DNA of 64,000 nucleotides from RGIG3102 sp045633415. Its GTDB lineage: Bacteria; Bacillota; Clostridia; Oscillospirales; Ruminococcaceae. Below the pieces are notes generated by a model. It had not been told where the DNA came from. It searched no databases and worked only from the letters and a program-made list of their open reading frames with translations. The translations under genes and the position numbers were made by a program. Below are positions 58,683-64,000 of this stretch, one piece after another. The DNA lies in contig JAZQYH010000058.1 in the NCBI GenBank assembly GCA_045633415.1, positions 1 through 64,000 of the forward strand, written 5' to 3'. Positions within the stretch are counted from its first letter, which is position 1, and each line of letters opens with the position of its first letter.

Positions 58683-58686
58683 AATC

Positions 58687-58714
58687 TTGACAAACATATC
58701 AAAACAAGTACAAT
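58687..58714 (+). promoter_or_regulatory. promoter of acpP
   Basis: TTGACA (58687-58692), 16-bp spacer, TACAAT (58709-58714), 50 bp before the ATG. Confidence 0.6.
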
Positions 58715-58764
58715 ATAATTATCTATGTAAAATAAAACAAACTTATTTTTTAAGGAGAAATATT

Positions 58765-59004
58765 ATGGATAGAGCACAGCTTATCGAAAAACTTTTTGCA
58801 ATCGTTTGCAACGGTCTTGACCTTGATGCTGACGAAATCAGCCTTGATGCAGACCTGCGTGAAGATTTTGACGCAGACAGCCTTGATATGGTTGACCTTA
58901 TCATGGACATCGAAGATGAATTCGGCGTTGAAGTACCAGACGAAATTCTTGATAAACTTGTTACAGTTAAAGATGTTGTAGACTACATCGAAGAAAATAT
59001 GTAA
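58765..59004 (+). CDS. acpP: acyl carrier protein
   Basis: A 79-aa acidic protein with the phosphopantetheine serine in DADSLDMVDLIMDIEDEFG (Ser 39). Normal length and four-helix pattern. The upstream in-frame extension to 58675 is rejected since AAGGAG precedes the ATG at 58765. Its own promoter and terminator. No fatty-acid genes adjacent, so it may be the main fatty-acid ACP located apart from the fab cluster, or a second ACP. Confidence 0.93.
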   Translation: MDRAQLIEKLFAIVCNGLDLDADEISLDADLREDFDADSLDMVDLIMDIEDEFGVEVPDEILDKLVTVKDVVDYIEENM

Positions 59005-59010
59005 TACTAT

Positions 59011-59042
59011 GCCCTTATAGCGATATAAGGGCTTATTTTTTA
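59011..59042 (+). terminator. terminator of acpP
   Basis: GCCCTTATA / TATAAGGGC with a GCGA loop and T tract. Confidence 0.9.
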
Positions 59043-59061
59043 AAAAATGGAGGAAAATTAT

Positions 59062-59676
59062 ATGGCTTTTATGTCTTATGACCCATGGGCAGGCATCACC
59101 AGCAGAAATGGTGTACCAGGGGATGAACTGGTAGCTGGTCTGCAGAAATCTATCAGACGTGCCGATTTTGAAGTGGCTGTAAGAATAGCATACGAAATGT
59201 ATATCACCAGCGAACAGTTTGAAGATAAACTGTGGCGCCGTCTTACAATTATTTCCTGTGAAGACATCGGCTTTGGCAACCCTTATGCAGTGTGTGTTAT
59301 CAACAAACTGGACGAAGCAAGAAAACAGTTCAGATACACAGACGGTGACCGTCCGCTGTTCTTCTTCTATGCAATCCGTTATCTGTGCGCCCAGCCTAAA
59401 GAACGCTCTACAGACTGTCTGAAAAACCTTGTTATCAAAAAATTTGAACAGGGCTATGTACCAGAAGTACCAGACTATGCATACGATGTTCACACAGCAA
59501 AAGGTCGTGCAAAAGGCCGTGATGTTATGCACTTCCTTGATGTTTCCAGCCGGGTTACACCTCTTATGGAAGGCTATGATGATACATACCGTCTGAAATT
59601 CAGAGAAATCGTTAAAAACGAAATCGAAAACAACATTCAGCCTAAACCAGGCTCATTTGAATACACAATAGATTAA
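59062..59676 (+). CDS. stand-alone RarA/MgsA C-terminal-like protein (paralog 1)
   Basis: A 204-aa protein without a Walker motif. IRRADFEVAVRIAYEMYI, LWRRLTIISCEDIGFGNP and the later KGRAKGRDVMHFLDV follow the pattern of the C-terminal tetramerisation region of the replication-fork protein RarA/MgsA (in full RarA the equivalent is KSIRGSDPDAAL and RLVRIASEDIGLADP). In RarA this is fused to an AAA domain, which is missing here. GGAGG precedes the ATG at 59062; an upstream ATG at 59047 overlaps that site. Paralog 2 follows 12 bp later. Confidence 0.65.
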   Translation: MAFMSYDPWAGITSRNGVPGDELVAGLQKSIRRADFEVAVRIAYEMYITSEQFEDKLWRRLTIISCEDIGFGNPYAVCVINKLDEARKQFRYTDGDRPLFFFYAIRYLCAQPKERSTDCLKNLVIKKFEQGYVPEVPDYAYDVHTAKGRAKGRDVMHFLDVSSRVTPLMEGYDDTYRLKFREIVKNEIENNIQPKPGSFEYTID

Positions 59677-59688
59677 GGAGGCAAGACT

Positions 59689-60312
59689 ATGGCTACAACA
59701 GATACATTTGACCCTTGGGGCAGCATGAAAAGCAGAAATGGTCTGCCTTGTGATGAACTGATTGCAGGTGTGCAGAAAGCAATCCGTCATGCAGATTATG
59801 AAATCGCCATCGATATGGCTTACGAACTTTATATCACCAGCGAACATCTGGAAAACAAGCTGTGGCGCAGACTCAACGCCATTGCTGTTGAAGATATCGG
59901 CTTTGGCAACCCACGTGCTGTGGAAGTTATCCGCAACCTTGACATCGCACGCCAGAAATTTCCATATTTTGACGGCGACAGACCATACTTCTTTATGCAC
60001 GCTATCCGTTTCCTTTGCGCACAGCCAAAGGACCGCTCCACAGACTGTCTGAAAAACATCGTTATCAAAGAGGTTGAACAGGGCGCAGTTTGCGAAATCC
60101 CAGACTATGCATACGATGTACACACTGTAAAAGGCAGAGCAAAAGGCCGTGACATCATCCACTTCCTTGACGAAGCAAGTAAAGTAATGCCAGTTATGGA
60201 AGGCTATGACGACACATACCGCCTTCAGCTGAAAGAAGTTATCAAAGAAGAAATCAAAAACGATACAAAACCACTGCCAGGCTCATTCACATACAATGTA
60301 TGGCAGGCATAA
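59689..60312 (+). CDS. stand-alone RarA/MgsA C-terminal-like protein (paralog 2)
   Basis: A 207-aa paralog of the previous gene: IRHADYEIAIDMAYELYI, LWRRLNAIAVEDIGFGNP, AQPKDRSTDCLKNIVIK, PDYAYDVHTVKGRAKGRDII. By eye a majority of residues are shared, including whole blocks, so this is a recent-to-moderate tandem duplication. GGAGG stands well before the ATG; a strong terminator follows. Function unknown; hetero-oligomer formation is possible. Confidence 0.65.
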   Translation: MATTDTFDPWGSMKSRNGLPCDELIAGVQKAIRHADYEIAIDMAYELYITSEHLENKLWRRLNAIAVEDIGFGNPRAVEVIRNLDIARQKFPYFDGDRPYFFMHAIRFLCAQPKDRSTDCLKNIVIKEVEQGAVCEIPDYAYDVHTVKGRAKGRDIIHFLDEASKVMPVMEGYDDTYRLQLKEVIKEEIKNDTKPLPGSFTYNVWQA

Positions 60313-60325
60313 TCAAAAGATAAAC

Positions 60326-60361
60326 AACGGCCCCCTTGTGCAAAGGGGGCTGTTATTTTTT
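60326..60361 (+). terminator. terminator of the RarA-C-like pair
   Basis: AACGGCCCCCTT / AAGGGGGCTGTT (one G-U pair), 5-base loop, then ATTTTTT. Confidence 0.88.
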
Positions 60362-60398
60362 AACAAAAATGACTGGGGGATTGCCCTTATCAAAAATA

Positions 60399-60427
60399 TT
60401 GTCAATTCATTACATTTTTGCTAAAAT
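60399..60427 (+). promoter_or_regulatory. promoter of SDR gene
   Basis: TTGTCA (60399-60404), 17-bp spacer, TAAAAT (60422-60427), 30 bp before the ATG. Confidence 0.6.
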
Positions 60428-60456
60428 AATTCTATAAATATTTTACGGAGCTAACT

Positions 60457-61176
60457 ATGAAAACAGTTTTAATCACAGGCGCATCTGGTGGCATCGGTAC
60501 CGCCATAGCAAGAGAAATGTCTGCCGCTGGCTACAATGTGGCGCTGACATACAATAAAAACAGAGAAAGCGCAGAAAAACTGCGGATAGAACTTGGCAAT
60601 GCCTGTGCTTTCCACTGCGATATTTCTTCCTATTCTTCTGTGGAAAATCTGTACAGTGATGTGCTGGCACATTTCGGCACCATCGACGCTGTGGTAAACA
60701 ATGCAGGTGCGGCATACACAGGTCTGTTGCAGTATATGAGCGAAGGTGAAATCCTCTCTCTTGTAAACACAGATTTAAACGGTGTTATCTACTCCACACG
60801 CTTTGCCGCTGATTTAATGGTAAAAAAACACGCAGGAGCCATTGTGAATATTTCTTCTATCTGGGGTGTGGTGGGCGCTTCCTGTGAAGCAGTGTACTCT
60901 GCCGCCAAAGGTGGCGTGGTAACCTTTACCAAAGCCATGGCAAAGGAAATAGGTCCGTCAGGCGTTCGTGTAAACTGTGTCAGCCCTGGTGTAATTAAAA
61001 CAGCTATGCTGGACCAGTACAGCCCAGAAGATTTGCAGGCACTGGCAGAGGAAACCCCTCTTGGCCGCATCGGCACACCTGAAGATGTGGCAAAAACAGT
61101 AAGATTTTTAATCAGTGACGACTCCGCCTTTATCACAGGCCAGAATATTGTGGTAGACGGTGGGATAAGTCTGTAA
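60457..61176 (+). CDS. short-chain dehydrogenase/reductase, FabG-like
   Basis: A 239-aa NAD(P)-dependent oxidoreductase: TGASGGIGTAIAREM (cofactor loop), NNAGAA, catalytic Ser and Tyr/Lys in IVNISSIWGVVGASCEAVYS and AAKGGV (YxxxK), and SPGVIKTAMLDQY. Closest in shape to 3-oxoacyl-ACP reductases, but its place 1.5 kb after acpP does not prove a fatty-acid role. Monocistronic; terminator follows. Confidence 0.88.
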   Translation: MKTVLITGASGGIGTAIAREMSAAGYNVALTYNKNRESAEKLRIELGNACAFHCDISSYSSVENLYSDVLAHFGTIDAVVNNAGAAYTGLLQYMSEGEILSLVNTDLNGVIYSTRFAADLMVKKHAGAIVNISSIWGVVGASCEAVYSAAKGGVVTFTKAMAKEIGPSGVRVNCVSPGVIKTAMLDQYSPEDLQALAEETPLGRIGTPEDVAKTVRFLISDDSAFITGQNIVVDGGISL

Positions 61177-61188
61177 ACCAGATAAAAA

Positions 61189-61217
61189 CACAGCCGCAAC
61201 CCAAAGTTGCGGCTTTT
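61189..61217 (+). terminator. terminator of SDR gene
   Basis: AGCCGCAAC / GTTGCGGCT stem with loop CCAAA and TTTT. The 29-bp sequence is identical to the hairpin at 61805-61833. Confidence 0.85.
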
Positions 61218-61286
61218 CCATTTTCAGATGGTGGAATTTTAACGGGGAAATGGTATAATGAAATCAACAAATCAGGAGGTGGAAAA

Positions 61287-61796
61287 ATGACACTGGGACA
61301 GAAGTTACAAACATTGCGAAAGCAGGCAGGTATGTCACAGGAAACACTGGCAAACCAGCTGGAAATTTCCCGTCAGGCTGTTTCGAAATGGGAACTTGAT
61401 ACAACCCTGCCAGAAACAGAAAATATTATCAAACTGGCAAAGCTGTTCAATGTATCTTTTGATTATCTGCTGGATGAAAATATAACGGAAATCAACGAAA
61501 TAAATCGGCACCAACCAGATACTGCAAAACACAGCAAACCAACATCATTTTATATCTTCACAATAATCGGTGGTGTGTGTGCCTATTTTGGAATAAAGTT
61601 TTTTGTGGTTTTGCTTCCATTGTTACCTACGTATTTACCACAGATAATATCCTCAATCATATCTGGGAAACCTTTGAGCGATTTGTTGCCTACAGCCTAT
61701 GCCTACACTGTGACCGCCTATACACCAATTATTTTGCTGTGCGGTGCAATATCCGCAATATGCTTTTATATGGCAAACAAAATCAATAAAAAATAA
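61287..61796 (+). CDS. XRE-family regulator with membrane segments
   Basis: A 169-aa regulator. An XRE helix-turn-helix (LGQKLQTLRKQAGMSQETLA, then NQLEISRQAVSKWELDTTLP) at residues 3-60 is joined to two or three hydrophobic spans in the C-terminal 90 residues. So the DNA-binding part would be tethered to the membrane and could sense envelope signals. Extended -10 TGG-TATAAT at 61251-61259; AGGAGG at the ribosome site. No target gene is evident. Confidence 0.85.
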   Translation: MTLGQKLQTLRKQAGMSQETLANQLEISRQAVSKWELDTTLPETENIIKLAKLFNVSFDYLLDENITEINEINRHQPDTAKHSKPTSFYIFTIIGGVCAYFGIKFFVVLLPLLPTYLPQIISSIISGKPLSDLLPTAYAYTVTAYTPIILLCGAISAICFYMANKINKK

Positions 61797-61804
61797 CCCA
61801 AAAT

Positions 61805-61833
61805 CACAGCCGCAACCCAAAGTTGCGGCTTTT
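61805..61833 (+). terminator. terminator of XRE gene
   Basis: Identical copy of the SDR terminator hairpin, followed by T6. Confidence 0.88.
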
Positions 61834-61942
61834 TTATGTTCAACAGGTAAATAAAATTTATAAAAAATACAAATAGCCTATTATATTTCTAAATACTGTG
61901 ATATAATATTACAAAATCCGACAAAAACAGGAGAAAATTGTA

Positions 61943-62875
61943 ATGAGTATTGTAGTAATGGGTGCAACATTTGTTGACATCAAAGGCTTTCCGGTGGACG
62001 CATATATCCCAACAGGTCGTAATGTAGGCTATATCGAGTATGTACACGGTGGTGTTGCCCGTAACGTAGTAGAAGACATAGCAAACCTTGAATTAAGACC
62101 AACATTCCTTGGTATCGTAGACGAATCACCTCTGGGTGCAGACGTTGTGAAAAAACTGAAAGACCACAAAGTAAACACAGAGTACATCATGACACGCCCT
62201 GACGGTATGGGCACATGGCTGGCAGTTTTTGACAACAACGGTGACGTGGCTGGCTCTATCTCTGTTCGTCCTGATATGATGCCTCTGGTAGAACTGCTGG
62301 AAGAAAAAGGCGACGAAATTTTCTCCAAAGCTTCTTCAGTTGTTTTTGAAGTTGACCTTGAAAAAGAAATTGTAAAAGCAGCCCTTGACCTGTGTGAAAA
62401 ACATAATGTAAGGGCATACAGCATGGTTTCCAATATGTCCATTGCCGCAGAACGCCGTGATTTCTTACAGCGCTTTGAATGTTTTATCTGCAATCAGGGC
62501 GAAGCAGGCATCCTGTTCCTTGACGATTACAGCGACAAAACACCAGAAGAAATGGCAGACATCCTTGCAGTTAAAATCAAACGGGCAAACATTAAATCAA
62601 TGGTTGTTACAATGGGCGAAAAAGGTGCAGTTTATGCCACTATGGATGGTATGAAAGGCATATGCCCTGCAAGAAACGTTGCAGTTAAAGACACAACAGG
62701 CGCAGGCGATGCATTCTGTGCAGGTGTTGCGGCTGGTCTGACATACGGCAAAACACTGCCGGAAGCTATCGAAATCGGCTCACATCTGGCAGCATCCGTT
62801 ATCACATCCAACGAAAATGTATGCCCACGCTTCCTGCCAAGAGAAGTAGGCATCGAAATCGATGTTGTTGACTGA
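61943..62875 (+). CDS. PfkB-family carbohydrate/nucleoside kinase, pseudouridine-kinase-like
   Basis: A 310-aa ribokinase-fold enzyme. GGVARNVVEDIANLELRPTF near the N-terminus recalls pseudouridine kinase PsuK; the family C-terminal signature DTTGAGDAFCAGVAAG holds the catalytic Asp. ATP-binding part VVTMGEKGAVY. AGGAGA before the ATG, extended -10 TGA-TATAAT at 61899-61907. A possible substrate is a ribosyl compound (pseudouridine or ribose), which fits the DUF401 permease downstream, but no psuG glycosidase is seen in the window. Confidence 0.82.
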   Translation: MSIVVMGATFVDIKGFPVDAYIPTGRNVGYIEYVHGGVARNVVEDIANLELRPTFLGIVDESPLGADVVKKLKDHKVNTEYIMTRPDGMGTWLAVFDNNGDVAGSISVRPDMMPLVELLEEKGDEIFSKASSVVFEVDLEKEIVKAALDLCEKHNVRAYSMVSNMSIAAERRDFLQRFECFICNQGEAGILFLDDYSDKTPEEMADILAVKIKRANIKSMVVTMGEKGAVYATMDGMKGICPARNVAVKDTTGAGDAFCAGVAAGLTYGKTLPEAIEIGSHLAASVITSNENVCPRFLPREVGIEIDVVD

Positions 62876-62887
62876 TTCAAAAAATAT

Positions 62888-62917
62888 ACCACCTGCTTTA
62901 CACAGGTGGTTTTTTTT
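62888..62917 (+). terminator. terminator of PfkB kinase
   Basis: ACCACCTG / CAGGTGGT, 7-base loop and T tract; similar in sequence to the terminator at 31609-31642. Confidence 0.9.
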
Positions 62918-63002
62918 ATATATTTTAAAATTATAATTGTACATTCTGTAAAAATATTGTATGATAAAAGGTAGAGAAATTTTATAAAGGAGAATTTTCA
63001 AA

Positions 63003-64000
63003 ATGGTAAGACAATTTCTGGCTATCGCCATAGCTTTCTCTCTTATGCCATTCTGGACAAAGAAAAAGCTTGGTTTTGGTCCTATGCTTATTATCACTGG
63101 TGTACTGCTCAGCCTTATCGGTGGCGTGGCACCAATGACTATGGTAAACAACTTTATCGGTGTGTTTACAACACCATCCACACTTAAAACAATTATCATT
63201 GTAGTTATCGTTGGTATGCTTGGCAGTCTGATGAAACACTACGGTATTCTGGATAAAATTGTTGAAACACTGAAACAGCTTATCAGCAGTTCAAAAGCTA
63301 TCATCACTATTCTGCCAGCTGTTATCGGTCTGCTGTCAGTACCGGGCGGCGCATCACTGTCCATTCCTTTTGTTGACAAAATCGGTGACGATATGGGCAT
63401 GACAGGGGAAGTACGCAGTGTTATCAACCTTTCTTTCCGTCACATTGCAATGTTCCTGCTGCCTACAAGTACAAGTATCATTATGGTGACAACTGTTATT
63501 CCAGACGTTAACCTGTACGGCCTTATCGCAATGAACCTTGGCTTTGTTATCCTTATGCAGCTTACATCCTATTTCCTGTATGTAAGAAAATTTGAAGATA
63601 TCAAAAGCGAAACATCTGCAAACAAAGGCAAAGCATTTGCAAACCTGATGATTTACCTTTCACCAATCTATATGGTTGTTGTGTTCAACGGTGTGTTCGG
63701 TATCGAAATGTACATCAGCGCTATGCTGTCTCTGGTGCTGATTCTGGTTCTCTGGGGTCTGAAAGATGTCAAGACATACGCACAGGTAGCATACAAAGGC
63801 ATCAGCGTAAGCACATTCACAATGCTGGTTGGCGTTTACTTTGTACAGAACACAATCAAAAGTCTGGACGGCGTTATGACAGGCTTCAACACTCTGTTCA
63901 ACAATGCTTCAGGCTTCAGCATCCTTCTTGTTATCGCTTGTGCGGCTGTTCTGTTCGGCCTTACAACAGGTCTTTCAATGGTACCACTGGGCATTATTCT
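63003..64000 (+). CDS. DUF401 family membrane permease (partial, cut by window end)
   Basis: The 5' part (332 codons) of a polytopic membrane protein with about nine spans so far. LSVPGGASLSIPFVDKIGDD, then SVINLSFRHIAMFLLPTSTS agree with the conserved segment of DUF401 proteins, thought to be permeases related to gluconate/anion transporters. AAGGAGA precedes the ATG at 63003. The gene continues past the window. Substrate unknown; neighbouring PfkB kinase suggests a sugar or nucleoside. Confidence 0.82.
   Translation, partial: MVRQFLAIAIAFSLMPFWTKKKLGFGPMLIITGVLLSLIGGVAPMTMVNNFIGVFTTPSTLKTIIIVVIVGMLGSLMKHYGILDKIVETLKQLISSSKAIITILPAVIGLLSVPGGASLSIPFVDKIGDDMGMTGEVRSVINLSFRHIAMFLLPTSTSIIMVTTVIPDVNLYGLIAMNLGFVILMQLTSYFLYVRKFEDIKSETSANKGKAFANLMIYLSPIYMVVVFNGVFGIEMYISAMLSLVLILVLWGLKDVKTYAQVAYKGISVSTFTMLVGVYFVQNTIKSLDGVMTGFNTLFNNASGFSILLVIACAAVLFGLTTGLSMVPLGII

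Overview
The window is bacterial chromosome from an anaerobic Bacillota, most likely a gut Clostridia. The evidence is an oxygen-sensitive class III ribonucleotide reductase, consensus TTGACA/TATAAT promoters, many extended -10 boxes (TGn-TATAAT), AGGAGG-type ribosome binding sites, U-tract terminators, a genome-encoded CCA on the tRNA, and Firmicutes-type gene content. I cannot name the species. Leu CTG and Thr ACA codons dominate throughout, and the prophage shares this habit, so it looks adapted to this host.

Layout. (1) 0-12.5 kb: an AbgB-like peptidase, an unknown 126-aa protein, a lipid/diacylglycerol kinase, then an anaerobic dNTP block (nrdD under paired NrdR boxes, a GT2 glycosyltransferase, nrdG overlapping dut). 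A lipoprotein, a small membrane protein, two tandem nucleoside hydrolases and rmuC follow. (2) 12.56-13.25 kb: a tRNA-Leu(GAG) with a strong promoter, followed by a 249-bp GC-rich non-coding insert that repeats the tRNA 3' end, and then a truncated coding fragment. (3) 13.27-30.87 kb: a compact prophage with ImmA-like peptidase and repressor, four operators, replication initiator with internal 15-bp iterons, late regulator, terminase pair, portal, scaffold, N4-gp56-like capsid protein, connector, large tail/stabilisation protein, SGNH-hydrolase fibre, M23 endolysin, holin and an ejection-type protein. No integrase and no tape measure are visible, so a short-tailed virion is likely. (4) 30.9-33.6 kb: a sugar O-acetyltransferase and three tandem paralogous GNAT acetyltransferases. 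(5) 33.9-48.2 kb: a Y-family polymerase, an isoaspartyl dipeptidase with a substituted metal ligand, a YigZ protein, ribosomal protein L31, a phosphohexomutase, a YifB/ComM AAA protein, a GNAT, two lipoproteins, a PNPOx-fold protein and a 1326-aa surface protein. (6) 48.4-54.5 kb, minus strand: dusB-yfbR-yfhO-tex. (7) 54.6-64 kb: polA-rimI-tsaD, acpP, two tandem proteins resembling the C-terminal part of RarA/MgsA, an SDR, a membrane-attached XRE regulator, a PfkB (pseudouridine-kinase-like) kinase and a DUF401 permease cut by the window end.

How parts work together. nrdD/nrdG/dut make and protect the dNTP pool. polA, dinB and rmuC handle DNA, and rimI/tsaD serve translation. The nucleoside hydrolases, PfkB kinase and DUF401 permease suggest nucleoside salvage.

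The least expected signals are an interspersed ~100-bp non-coding repeat found in three prophage gaps and once outside the prophage, the tRNA-tail duplication next to a gene remnant, the iterons inside the phage initiator gene, and the twin stand-alone RarA-C-like proteins.
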